Source: Cephalotus follicularis (Eukaryota; Streptophyta; Magnoliopsida; Oxalidales; Cephalotaceae). Taken from it: 64,000 nucleotides of DNA. The stretch is taken from assembly GCA_001972305.1 (NCBI GenBank), contig BDDD01002124.1:137717-201716 (forward strand). Direction: 5' to 3'. The position numbers were made by a program, and so were the translations under genes. Positions within the stretch are counted from its first letter, which is position 1; each line of letters starts with the position of its first letter. Positions 52,334 to 63,778 of this stretch are shown here, in pieces. A model generated the notes under the pieces. The model worked only from the letters and a program-made list of their open reading frames with translations, searched no databases and was not told the DNA's origin.

Positions 52334-54562
52334 TGAAAGAACAAAACTGAGTTTATGGTCATTTTAGGCGTTAGGTGCATATGCTATACAACTTTAAATT
52401 TCATTAAAGTGGCTCTAAACAAAGAACATCCCATAATCCAACTCCATAAATGAACACAAACAACCTAGGATCACTAATCAACAACCCAATCAAACAATAC
52501 AACTATACATAGAATGATAGAGTTTATACCGAGCTACCAAACTCTTTCTTTCAAGAATCCGTTCTGAGACTTCAAGCTTTCTCTCAGGAACAGACAGCAG
52601 CAGAATAACCAATGTAAATACAACTCCTATATCACTAATCCTATTCTAGGATCAATATAGGGAATGTAATACTCAATGAAAGTAGTACACCACCTATAGA
52701 AATCAATATGTGGTGTTTAGGATCAATGGTATTTGTTTTCTCTCTTTCCTCTTTTGTCCTCTAAGAACAAACAAACCAATGTTCACTCTCTCTCTCTACA
52801 AGAACTCCAAGACCAATGGCCAAGTCTCTCAATGCAGAAAACGTGTTCTCTATTTCAAGAACAATGCCAGTGTTGTGGTCCACCAAATTGGGATCACCAT
52901 AAAGGCTAGCCATAATGTAAAACGTACTGAATGGATTTCATTCCTTAATGAAAATCCCGTTTTCTGTTATTGTACCAACTCACCTTATATGTTTCAATCA
53001 CCTTCTGAATTAAACCATGAAACTAGGATCGCCATTATGCCAAGAAATCAGAAAACGTGTTACCAGGATTCTGAATTCCTTGAATTCAGTTTCCTTCCAT
53101 CTTTGTCTCCATGACTCAAGAATTTCCATTTCTTTCTTGCATAACATATGGCCTTTCCATTTGCTGTTGGAAGAAAACGTGTTTTCACTCAAAGAGGTTG
53201 TCCAACACGTTGCTCTTCATGCAACCAATGAGAAGAGAGAGCTTTGCATGCAATCAGCCAATGCATGAGAGATAAGAGAATACATAATCGAATTATGCAT
53301 TAATACCACAATCATATTAGTATGTTACGTCAACTAGCCAGTCATGTAACATCACTAATGCACCACAAAATAACATGTGATATCACACGCTATATAACAA
53401 TACAATATATGTATCTAATACATATACTCGTGACGCGGGACCCGAAAGTCCAGAATTTAATCAGTAACGATGGTGTGTTACTAAGACCCCTTGCTCTTAA
53501 GTAAACTTACCATAAATAGTCCTTGACTACTTTTAAGACCTTCAACCTATGACTATCATATTCCAGGTGTGTAAATTAATCCCTTGATTAATTTCCATAA
53601 TTAAGTATGTTTCTGATACATCCGATATTTTATTCTAACGGTAGTTACCATGTACTATAATCTCTCGTCATCCTCGGCTCTGATCACGGCCTAGGGTAAG
53701 GATACGTGTCAACCCTAGATATGCCGGTATCTATAAATCTGTATATATACCATCATGACTATCCACATGCCTTTCGGGAAACCCTAAGTTCCAGCTCGCC
53801 ATAACCTGGCCTGGTATTTCAAAGCCCCTAATGCATACAGATACCATAGAGCCAATCACCCTCACATCAAGGGTGACGATCCCATGATGCGAACTCACTT
53901 ACATTCACATAAATCCTGCAAGACCCAAAAGAAACCTGTTTGCCAGCCCCGCGAAAGAATAGGGTAGGGCAGAAATCAAAGTCAGACAGTCTCTATGCAA
54001 TGTACTGAAGCCGCTCAGGTCTAAGGATCAGACATTTCCATCAAGAACTTGCTAGACTCGTAGAGTCTATACACTATTGTCTCAGATGGAAAACTCTACT
54101 GACACGGGATATGGGACCATCCAAATAGAATTCCCATGGTGGGTCAAGTTCAGTGTAGATGCTCCCAGCACGTACCCCGCATTAGCTTTAGGGTTCAACC
54201 CAAGTGGCAACGAGATACTCCACCCTCCCATTCGCGAGAGCAAGCATAACACGACAAGTCTATCCGGTTCACAATTGCCCTAAGTAAGTGAACCTATGAC
54301 TTGGAACAGTTTAGTCACAAGGAATAAGGAAGTCGCTCTCATAGCCCTTGGCTTGACAACCAACCCTTTTATGTGACAGGGCACCATTTATGTTAGCAGT
54401 GACATGCTTCAATTATGTGATAAAACATATACGGTTATGCCATTAATTAAAAATAATAATTTTAACAACGTAACCTGAATAGAACAATACTGTATATAAA
54501 AAGAGCAGAGTATAAGCACATCTAGCCGTCTAGTGGCTTGACGGGTCACACTCTCTCTAACA
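52334..54562 (-). repeat. C2 3' LTR (about 2.2 kb)
   Basis: Plus-strand limits are TGAAAGAACAAAAC and CTCTCTCTAACA. It holds about 480 bases (roughly 52640-53120) that are missing from the other LTR, with a short frame of no recognisable family. It shares short phrases such as AAGGATACGTGTCAACCCTA with the C3 LTR. Confidence 0.9.
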
Positions 54563-54868
54563 ATCTCCCACTTGGCCCTCAAGCCACGAAGCCCTATAGT
54601 TCAAGCCCATCATACTATTATGACGCTCGACTGCAAAGAGCTTTAGTGAGTGGGTCTGCTAAATTTGCCTCTGAGGCAACCCTCTCTAATACAATGTCTC
54701 CTCAATCAATGATCTCTCGAATCTAATTATAACGCCGCAATATATGTTTGGACCGATGGTGAGACATGGGCTCTTTGGCCTGTGCACAGCCCCATTATTT
54801 TCATAGTAGAGCACTACATGACCACTAATGGTTGGAACCACTCCAAGTTCAGCTATGAACTTACGCAT
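54563..54868 (-). pseudogene. C2 RNase H C-terminal remnant and polypurine tract
   Basis: On the minus strand KFIAELGVVPTISG and YYENNGAV resemble the copia RNase H stretch ELGVVP...LYCDNNGAI; glutamate replaces the catalytic aspartate and tyrosine replaces cysteine. After a frame break NLADPLTKAL-type text remains near 54660, the usual end of copia pol. The polypurine tract CCAAGTGGGAGAT borders the LTR at 54563. Confidence 0.82.
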
Positions 54869-55187
54869 CCAAACACCCTCCTTTGCAGCATCTTATGCTG
54901 TTATATACTCTGATTGGTCTCCTCAATATAGGAATGTCTGAATGAGATCTATTCTCATGCTGGAATCTAATTCCATGTGTGTCTTTAGAGGTGCCAGCCT
55001 ATAATTCCTTTCCGTTCTGTGGTGTTCCTGGAGGTGTCCACTGTGAGAGAATCCCATTATCTCTAAGATATTCCTGGAACTCAGCAGACATGTATTTGCC
55101 CCCTCGATCTGATCGAAGTGTTTTAATGGGCTTACCTGTTTGCTTCTCTACTTCATTTGTAAATTCCTTGAACCTCTCAAAGGAATT

Positions 55188-55544
55188 TTATTTGTGTCTC
55201 ATCAGAAACACATACCCATACCTTGACAAATCATCGGTAAAAGTAATGAAGTAAAGATATCCTCCTAGCGCACTGACCGACATAGGTCCACAAACGTCGG
55301 TGTGGATTAAACCCAGTAAATCCACTGCCCTCTCTCCTTGTCCGGAGAAGGGAGATTTGGTCATTTTTTCAGGCAGACAAGATTCACATGTTGGAAAGGA
55401 CTCTAAGTCCTTGATGTCGAAAAGACCATCCTTAACAAACTTTGATATCCTTGCCTTACTAGGATGACCCAATCTGTAATGCCAAGTATAGGATTCATTA
55501 TTCTCTCTTTGTCTTTTAGTTCCTTGCTCGATTGACAATGTCAT
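55188..55544 (-). pseudogene. C2 integrase zinc-binding region and start of core
   Basis: The frame reads WHYRLGHPSKARISKF, the GAG-pre-integrase/zinc region with histidines spaced as in copia. CESCLPEKMTKSPFSGQGER follows with its C-x2-C pair, then LIHTDVCGPMSVSALGGYLY with the first catalytic aspartate, and FITFTDDLSRYGYVFLM. It stops shortly after. Bases 54869-55187 keep only broken pieces of integrase and of a chimeric junction; the second aspartate, glutamate and RT are gone. Confidence 0.88.
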
Positions 55545-55680
55545 TTTGTGATCAGTATTTAAAATATAAATCCCATTTTCAATATGTCATCACATATAGA
55601 AATTTTGTCATCAGACAAAAGAGAACAACCATAAACATTAAAATTAAGCTCCAAGCCCAATTTATTAAGGTACGAAACAC

Positions 55681-55902
55681 TCACAATGTTCCGTATTGAG
55701 TTCTCAACAAAAATAATAGGGATTCAAACTGATTACAAAAAACATCAAGCAAATGTAAATCATAAACACCTACAACTATAGTGATGATCCTTGATACATC
55801 ACCCAGTCGCAGGTCCACTGCTTCTTCGACTCTAAGTTGCCTTGCGCTTCTTAGACCCTGCCAAGAATTGTAAATATTAGTACCGCAACCAGTGTCTAAC
55901 AC
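55681..55902 (-). pseudogene. C2 aspartic protease
   Basis: The active site reads MLDTGCGTNIYNSWQGLRSA, the D-T-G-C-G form typical of one group of plant copia elements, followed by VDLRLGD. It is in the expected place between gag and the integrase region, and breaks off after about 70 codons. Confidence 0.82.
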
Positions 55903-55925
55903 TCAAGTATAAGTAATATTAGAAG

Positions 55926-56840
55926 CTACATGAAGCTCAGCATGTAGGTACCTGAACCAGAGGCACCAACAAAGGAAGCCAGGAACTCAGTGCAGTCCTT
56001 TTCCAATGAACTTGTTTTGCCACAAAAGAAACAAGCTTTTTCCTCCATTAACTGTTTGAGCTTTTCCTTGATAGTTCCCCCAACCACTCCAAGTGGATTT
56101 TCATTTTTTATGTTCTTCTTCTTGGCCTTGCCTTTCATTTTCGACCCACCCTTATCCTGGGCAGTCTTTGAAGAAGAGGAAACAAACATCACGATAGATT
56201 TTGACTTACAAATGTCAAGATCCCCCTCCACAGTTCTGAGCATAACCACTAGCTCAGGCAAAGAACAATCCACCTTGTTCATGTGGAAGTTCGATATAAA
56301 CTGCGAAAACGACTAAGGGAGGGATGGCAAAATGAGATCTATGTAGAAATTGTTATCCATAGTCAAATCTAATTGAGCCATCTGCTCAATCAGATCTATC
56401 ATCTCCAGTCCATGCTCATGAACCAAAGATCCCTCCACCATCTTTGTACTGAAAAGCTGACGAGAGAGGTTGAACCTAGCAGCCCTAGATCGCGCGCCAC
56501 ACAACTCTCTGAGACGGAGAAGTATAGCACCAAGGCTCTCCATATTCTCGTGCTGTCGCTGTAGCTCCAGGACCATGCCAGCTATGACAAGGCACCGAGC
56601 CTGCTCATCATCATCAAGCCATTTAGCAACATCGACTTGAGTTTCCAAAGATGGATCATCACCTAGTATCGGCGGTGATTCCGTCATCGCATTAGACAAT
56701 TTCATTGATGTCAGAACCAAGCGCAGATTGCGCTGCCAGTTAAGGAAATTAGGCTCATCCAGTTTATTAGTCTCTAAGACTCTGGCAATAGCGGTGCTGA
56801 TAGACATGTTTGCAAAGTATATACAACCTATAGGAAACAT
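55926..56840 (-). pseudogene. C2 copia gag
   Basis: Two frames cover gag. The first (56840-56313) has the N-terminal region LDEPNFLNWQRNLRLVL, then EQARCLVIAGMVLELQRQHE and ARFNLSRQLFSTKMVEGSLV. A stop lies at 56313. The second (56282-55926) reads KVDCSLPELVVMLRTVEGDL, a Lys-rich stretch and one zinc knuckle ACFFCGKTSSLEKDC, in which histidine is replaced by leucine. Gag would form the particle. The start codon is uncertain because the upstream MFPIGCIYFANMSIS is poorly conserved; the second methionine is a better candidate. Confidence 0.85.
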
Positions 56841-58457
56841 TTAGAGGTTATTAGCAAATATTCCATTTATCATGTTACAACCATAACACTTGGTCTTTAG
56901 TGTTTATGGCTCCTCCCACTATTCTTATCGTATCCCACACCTCCATGTGGAATTCAGGAGATCTAATCTCCTAGTGGGGATTGGAATCTATCTCAACATA
57001 TTATGGCCTCAGCTATAGCTTGACAAACCATAATAACTAAGATAGGTAGGCTCACCTGCCAAATTACACAGCTCGGGATCCAATCCCACCCACGCTCATG
57101 TACGATCAAATCATAGCTTCAGCCTACCATCTCAATATGATCTCGGCTATAGCTCGACAAACCATTAGAGCTAGCATAAGTCTACACCCACAGTCCTTAA
57201 AGTAGTACACACGTTTTGACATGTACACGTTTACGTGTCCAAGTGCAAAACATTGTAATTTCCTTGCAGTATCTAATACTGACGTTGACAGGACATCTGA
57301 CAGATAGCAGGCCTCAGCTATAGCTTGACAAACCCACAGTCTGCCCATGTCACTCAACGAGAACTCTAGAAGGCCAAGTCGGGTTACTCTTAGTTCCCTG
57401 GCATTATGACTTATTACTTAAAATCCTGGAGGAATTTTGGGTCTCACATTTTAATTAAGCCGACCCATTAATTAATTCATTGGTTTCCTTAGCCAAATCA
57501 ATTAGTTACGGGTTACATGCGATGACCTATTTGGACCAATTGTCCAACACATGCATCCGAAGTACAGCATAAAATAAAATGGCTAGGCTAGGGACAATTC
57601 TATAGTGATTCACACGAGCCAATGTGATCACTAGGTCTCCTAGGTGAACTATTTAATTCTACTTTATTACATAGAGTATCATGCATCCATGGCCTTCATC
57701 TTTATCTTGCAACTTCCTTGATCTTCCTCTCCAAGCACCGACTGATTCTCCTCCTTTTCTTACAAACTTTTTAACAAAAATACATTTAAAAATAAAGGAG
57801 AGAACTCTATTCTAGAGAGGCTTAAAAGATAAGGAATTAAGGTGCTTACAGGCCACCAAATTACAAACCCAATAAAATAAAAAAGCAAATTTAAATATCC
57901 ACAAAAGAAACTGAAATCTAGGTCAAGTCCCATAGCCTACCATTGTGCATAACAACATCCAAAAAATATCTAATATAATTTTGAATAAAACACTTAATAT
58001 TTTAATTTTCGATGGCTAATCGAATCAAATGTGGCATAATATGGTAAAACTCCCACTAGATTAATCAAAATCCAGCATCACAGGAATTACAAACCATATT
58101 CATCCAAAGTTGCAATTTCCTGTCGAAAGCGCCGACGCTTTATCATAAGCGTCGGCGGTTACAAGCGTCGACGCTTTGTGTAACATGCTGCGCTTTAGAC
58201 AAAGCATCGTTGCCTAAACAATTAAGCCTTGACGCTCTTCGCAAAGCGCCAACGCTCAAGGTTTCCTTCAGCGCTTAACGCATACCATCAGCGTTTTATC
58301 ATCAATCCACCAGCGCTTACGCCTAACCGTTAGCCCTTAGTGTCTAACTGTTGACGGTTTACACGAAACTGTCGACGGTTAGACAGTATCGGCCAAAAGA
58401 TTAATCCAAAACAGCCACAAAAACCAAAAACAAAGTTTAACTGGGGTTGATTAGTTG
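56841..58457 (-). other. C2 leader between primer-binding site and gag (about 1.6 kb)
   Basis: No coding motif is seen. A dense cluster of the GCGTCGACGC module occupies 58125-58381. A thrice-repeated CAGCTATAGCTTGACAAACC phrase is near 57010, 57140 and 57310. Confidence 0.65.
58125..58381. repeat. GCGTCGACGC module cluster in the C2 leader
   Basis: It includes AAAGCGCCGACGCTTT, TAAGCGTCGGCGGTT, CAAGCGTCGACGCTTTG, AAAGCATCGTTGCCT, AAAGCGCCAACGCTC, ACTGTTGACGGTT and ACTGTCGACGGTT within 260 bases. Confidence 0.8.
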
Positions 58458-58469
58458 GCTCTGATACCA
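58458..58469 (-). other. Primer-binding site of C2
   Basis: GCTCTGATACCA, complement of TGGTATCAGAGC, two bases from the 5' LTR. Confidence 0.9.
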
Positions 58470-58471
58470 AT

Positions 58472-60214
58472 TGAAAGATGAAAACTTAGTTTATAGCCAT
58501 TTTAGGCGTTAGGGGCATAGGCTGTTCAACTTTAATTTTCATTAAAGTGGCTCTAAACAAAGAACATCCTATAATCCAACTCCGTAAATGAACACAAACA
58601 ACCTAGGATCTCTAATCAACAACCCAATCAAACAATACAACTATACATAGAAGGATAGAGTTTATACCAAGCTACCAAACTCCTTCCTTCAAGAATCCAT
58701 TCTGAGACTTCAAGCTTTCTCTCAGGAATAGACAGCAGCGGAATAACCAATGTAAATACAACTCTTATATCACTAATCCATTTCTTCCTTGCATAACATA
58801 TGGCCTTTCCATTTACTGTTGGAAGAAAACGTGTTTTCACTCAAACGGGTTTTCCAACACGTTGCTCTTCGTGCAACCAATGAGAAGACAGAGCTTTTCA
58901 TGCAATCAGCCAACGCAGGAGAGATAAGAGAATACATAATCCAATTATGCATTAATACCATAATCATATTAGTATGTTACATCAACTAGCCAGTCATGTA
59001 ACATCACTAATGCACCACAAAATAACATGTGCTATCACACGTTATATAACAATACGATATATGTATCTAATACATATACTCGTGAGGCGGGACCTGAAAG
59101 TTTGGAATTAAATCGGCAACGATGGTGTGTTACTAAGACACCTTGCTCTTAAGTAAACTTACCATAAATAGTCCTTGACTACTTTTAAGACCCTGAACCT
59201 ATGACTATCATATTCCATGTGTGTAAATTAATCCCTTGATTAATTTCCACAATTAAGTTCATTTTTGATACATCCAATACTTTATTATGATGATAGTTAC
59301 CGTGTACTATAATCCCTCGTCATCCTCGGCTCCAATCACGACCTAGGGTAAGGATACGTGTCAACCCTAGATTTGACGCTATCTATATATCTGTATATAT
59401 ACCATCATGACTATCCACAAGCCTTTCCGAAAACCATAGGTTCCCGCTCGCCATAACCTGGCCAAGTATTTCAAAGTCCATAATGAATACATATACTATA
59501 GAGCCTATCACCCTCACATCAAGTGTGACGATCCCATATTGCGAACTCAGTTACATTCACATAAATCCTTCTAGACCCAAAAGCTGCCTATTTTCCAGCA
59601 CCGCGAAAGAATTGGGTAGGGCATAAATCAAAGTCAGACATTCTCTATGCAATGTACAATAGCCGCTCAGGTCTAAGGATCAGACAAGTCCATCAAGAAC
59701 TTTCTAGACTCGTAGAGTCTATACACTACTATCTCAGATGGGATACTCTACTGACACGGGATATGTGACCATCCAAATAGAATTCCCATGGTGGGTCAAG
59801 TTCAGTGTACATGCTCCCATCATGCACCCTGCATTAGCTTTAGGGTTCAACCCAAGTGGCAATGAGATACTCCACCCTCCCATTCGCGAGAGCAAGCATA
59901 ACACGGCAAGTCTATCCATTTCACGAATGCCCTAAGTAAGTGAACCTCTGACTTGTAACAGTTTAGTCACAGGGAATAAGGAAGTTGCTCCCATAGCCCT
60001 TGGCTCGACAACCAACCCTTTTATGTGACAGGGCACCATATATGTCAGCAATGACATGCTTCAATTATGTGATAAAACATATACGATTATGCCATTAATT
60101 AAAAAAAATAATTTGCACAACGTATCATGAATAGAACAAGACTGTATATAAAAATAGCAGAGTATAAGTACATATAGCCATCTAGTGGCTTGATGGGTCA
60201 CACTCTCTCTAACA
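58472..60214 (-). repeat. C2 5' LTR with internal deletion (about 1.74 kb)
   Basis: It aligns with 52334-54562 at both ends. The deletion joins ATATCACTAATCC to ATTTCTTCCTTGCATAAC. It ends CTCTCTCTAACA at target site ATGGC. Confidence 0.9.
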
Positions 60215-60404
60215 ATGGCGACGCTCTTTGTGCGGGATTGGATTGATTGGTCCTATAGACTTGATTGATGGATTGATGGTTGTAGCCACTTAGCATGGTT
60301 GCGTACCTATTGATCGATATACATATACAAATATGTATTGTATATATATTGTACTACATCGTAATGCATTCATTACAGGACATTCATTATCATTGACCCC
60401 AAAG

Positions 60405-62611
60405 TGATGAAAATGGTATAACCATCTCCGGAGCCTAAAACGGACTTAGGTGTATAGGGTGCAAAACAAAACGTTAAAGATAAACATGGCAGCGGAATAA
60501 ACACCCTAAACCATACAAAACAGGTCCATTTAAACAAAAGCTCAATACACAAGGATCACCACATCATCACAAGAATTGAATTGGTGTCACAAAAGACAAG
60601 CAATAGTGACACACAAGCATGGCAAAAACATGGCAGTGAAAAGAAGTGCCAAGAGATATACCAATAGGTCATGACTCCTTCTTTCTCTACTGCTACAAGC
60701 TTGGGTAGACACCACACAAGTTGCTCCCGAAGCCCCTGGTACAGAAGCTAATCCAACCAGCAAGAACGAAGATAATATGCACTCACACTCTCTCTTTAAA
60801 CTTAAGGAGAGTGAATTGAGATTGACAAGACTTAGCCAAAATCAATCCACCCTAAATAAGCACTTTCTTGGTGTATATCCAGAGAAGGGAACGCATAGTG
60901 CAGAGAGGTCTATCTCTCAAATGCCCAGCAAAAAGACTTAATAATAAATGACCAATTTTCTGCAGAAAATAATTTTACCAGTCCACTTTCCCACTCTCCC
61001 ATTCACATAGGATCATGGTGCTAACCCCTAAGGTGCTCGAAGCCATGATCCCCACGTATATACAGCATGCATGGATGGGAGAAAAAGACAAGAGATGAGA
61101 GAGAAAATGTGCCCATGATGTACATTCATGCACAAGTTGCACGTCGCACTCGTCGACGCCTTTGGAGAAAGCGTCGATGCTTATACATAAATCCACTAAA
61201 CATCGATGTCTTTCTAAAATACATGGACGCCTATACATGAGTTAAGCGTTGACACTTTCCAGAAGGTGTTGACGCTTAGTCTAATGTAATGCGTTGACGC
61301 TTTCTTAGAAGGCGTCAACCATTAGACTGGCAGGTGAAGCAAATTGAGAATAATTCCAACTTATATTATCCCTTCTAATAATGATTAATTAAGATCAAGA
61401 AAATGTGTTTCCACAAGATGCAAAATCCACTTAACCGATATTTGATAAAATTACACGAAGACTTAATATGTCCAACATATTAAAGAACTAATCATTATTG
61501 GGCAGGGACCCTATAAAATCTTGGCTAAAATCGAAGGTGTTCACAAATTACCGAAATACCCCTAGGGTTTGGTTTATCCATTCTAAATGGTCCTAGACCA
61601 AATTAAATGCTCTTAGAATAATATCTAATATTATTCAGATGGAATATTTAATTATTCCATAATTTATTACACACCACCATAACCCTTGATTTTCTAAGTC
61701 GCCGGTTCACGTGTACTATAATCCCTGATCATACTTGGCCCCGATTGAGGTCTAGGGTAAGGATACGTGTCAACCCTAGATGATACCTCAATATCTAAAA
61801 TATTTGATTATTACTAGGACATTTGGTAGATTCTCCAGAAATCTAATTTCCAATATACCTCAACCTTGGCCAAGGATTTCATAAGTCCAAAGTACAATCA
61901 GACCATAATAGGGCCGATCACCTTCGCACAGGTGTGACAATCCCTTGTTGCGCACTCGCTTATATTCGTATAGATTCGATCATACCCAAAAACCACACGA
62001 GTGCCAGCCCTGCACAAGAACTGGGTAAGGTGGAGATCAAAGCATAACCGCCTCAATACAATATAGAGCAATCGCTTAGGTCTAAGGATGAGACGAGTTG
62101 GAGAACTTGCTAACTGACTAACACTTATACACAACCTCAAAAAGTAGGAGTCACTACTGACACGAGAATAGCAACTACCCAAACAGTGTCTCCTACGCGG
62201 GTCCAGTTCAGTGTACATGCTCCCAGCACACACCCCGTATTTGCTCTAGTGTCCAACACAGATGGTAGTGACAGAATCCATCATCCAATTCCATGAGCAG
62301 GCAACATACACGCAAGTCGATCCGGTTCACTAATGCCCACACAAGTGAACCTATGACTTAGAACTAATTCAACATAGGGAATAAGGTAACCAATCTTACA
62401 GCCTCCATGCTAGGCATCCAACCTTATGTCAGGGCATCATAAGCGTAAGTAGGTAAATAATAAGCTACTTCAATTAAGTGATAAAACACAAGTGATATTG
62501 CCATAACAAATTAGCACATGTCATATATAAAAGGAATAAGATTGTTTATATACAAGGATAGATATAATATGACAGCCCATCCAATGGCTTGTCGGGTCAC
62601 TACATCTAGCA
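60405..62611 (-). mobile_element. C3: solo LTR of a copia family related to C2 (2.2 kb)
   Basis: The insert starts TGATGAAAATGG and ends ATCTAGCA, with a perfect target duplication CAAAG (60400-60404 and 62612-62616). Removing it restores the G2 LTR text. Blocks such as GGTAAGGATACGTGTCAACC and CTTAGGTCTAAGGAT, together with the terminal CTTGTCGGGTCAC, parallel the C2 LTR in the same order. It is therefore a related copia LTR in the same orientation. No internal region remains. A module cluster lies at 61142-61330. Confidence 0.88.
61142..61330. repeat. GCGTCGACGC module cluster in the C3 LTR
   Basis: Motifs include ACTCGTCGACGCCTTTGG, AAAGCGTCGATGCTTA, ACATCGATGTCTTT, TTAAGCGTTGACACTTT, GTGTTGACGCTTAG, ATGCGTTGACGCTTTC and AGGCGTCAACC. 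Confidence 0.8.
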
Positions 62612-63043
62612 CAAAGTACATTTATATTTTCTCTACTTAGACAGTGGATTCGACTAACCCTATCAATTTCATATTGATGCAGTGGACTTGACCTCGTTCA
62701 AGCATGGGGAAACGAAGTGAAGAGTTTAAATTGTTTTATTTTGGAGAATATTAATTGGTTATTGTATTTTGTTTGAGAAATGTTAAATGGATTAATGTAT
62801 TGACTGATTTAGTTCATGCTCCGTTGGGAGGCAATTAACGATGGTTATTGTATTGTTGATTAAACAATTTGGTAACATGTAGTATGGGATGCATGTGACG
62901 TATTTAATTCGGCTTATATTTATATGCTTCTGCAATGATTATTTAATGAACTGTAAAGTTTTAAATTTTTCGTATCTTCTTATAAGCTGAATATGTGTTG
63001 ATTGCCACGACCTAAGAGTTATTTATGAACACGGGGCGTGACA

Positions 63044-63232
63044 GTTTGATACATATGCCATTATTACAAATGTTGACATCTGGAATTTTGAATTTAACAC
63101 TAAGGCTTTCACCGTTAGCAGTGGATAATCTTTGTTTAGTTTTTTCAAAGAATTTTGTCGGAATTAATCCTTATTGAATACAATTCATTTGTGCATTTGA
63201 ATCTATTAGGGCCATTGTTTGAAGTTTAAAAG
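63044..63232 (-). pseudogene. Caulimovirid aspartic protease, N-terminal half
   Basis: It starts with target site GTTTG right after the G2 LTR. On the minus strand it encodes the active-site region TMALIDSNAQMNCIQ, where glycine of D-S-G is replaced by asparagine. A stop follows, then GLIPTKFFEK and LSVKFKIPDV. It runs directly toward the C-terminal half at 35472 and 5541 once G2 is ignored. The reading therefore spans both sides of a 27.6-kb insertion. The right end is cut by a G1 LTR. Confidence 0.75.
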
Positions 63233-63778
63233 TGTCACACCCGTCCCAACCCAGACGGATGTGACCATCACGTGATAAGTCTCCTTTCGAAAACCTCCAC
63301 ATGATATCTTAAAACCCGTTTCAAAACCTCTTAAAATCATATAATTAAAATCATATAAGTTGAACTCCACAAAAAGTTGAAAATTTTTCTAACTCTTAAA
63401 ATTTTACGAAAATCGGGCATGTAGTATCTGTTTATCGGACTATGCCCCCATAAAGAAAACGCAGTTTATAAATACACACTCCCGAATGAGGAATCAATAG
63501 TTTATAATTGCGCTCAGCCCTCAGCAAACCACAATTTTAAAGCTTATAAGCATGGGTTGGGCTCTCCCTCAACTATATTTTCAAAGAATGAAAAGAAAAT
63601 AGGGTTCAACCCTTCAATGCAAACCATAAATGTAAAACGTTTATGTAATACGTAAATAATGCATAATTTAAAATATGATGCCGTGGATGATATGCATGTG
63701 TTGCACTCTGGTAGGCATGCCTTGCTTTGATGGTCCATCCCCTACTAAATCTGACTTTAGCAACTGCTCACCATCATT
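63233..63778 (-). mobile_element. G1 LTR fragment, minus orientation
   Basis: It starts TGTCACACCCG. From about 63340 it matches the reverse complement of the G1 LTR 3' end nearly base for base (for example TCGGGCATGTAGTATCTGTT). The outermost 100 bases are more diverged. It ends at 63778 where an unrelated sequence starts. It marks a second G1-family insertion in the CV protease. Confidence 0.82.

Larger units (their letters stand above)
52334..60214 (-). mobile_element. C2: Ty1/copia element, minus strand, internally deleted, in the G2 3' LTR
   Basis: Two related LTRs (52334-54562 and 58472-60214) flank a minus-strand copia gag-pol remnant, with a perfect target duplication ATGGC (52329-52333 and 60215-60219). 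The internal order is leader, gag, protease, integrase N terminus, then a deletion to the end of RNase H. RT is entirely absent. The right (5') LTR is about 480 bases shorter than the left because of one internal deletion. The element cannot be autonomous. Confidence 0.93.
35473..63043 (+). mobile_element. G2 copy B: complete but nested Ty3/gypsy (Tekay/Del-like) element
   Basis: Both ends are present: the 5' LTR start TGTAATGCCC at 35473 and the 3' LTR end GGGGCGTGACA at 63043. A perfect target duplication GTTTG flanks them (35468-35472 and 63044-63048). The 27.6-kb span shrinks to about 9.8 kb when the nested insertions are removed (G3 38780-43769, S1 48831-51671, C2 52334-60214, C3 60405-62611). 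Gag-pol carries many stops, about half of them C-to-T type, and a deletion in integrase, so the element is dead. It lies inside the CV protease. Confidence 0.92.
47520..63043 (+). repeat. G2 3' LTR split by three nested insertions
   Basis: The LTR segments are 47520-48830, 51672-52333, 60215-60404 and 62612-63043. Together they give about 2.58 kb, matching the 5' LTRs. It retains the stretch near 47850-47890 that both 5' LTR copies have lost. The first segment carries two GACGCC clusters (47678-47890 and 48560-48840). Confidence 0.92.
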
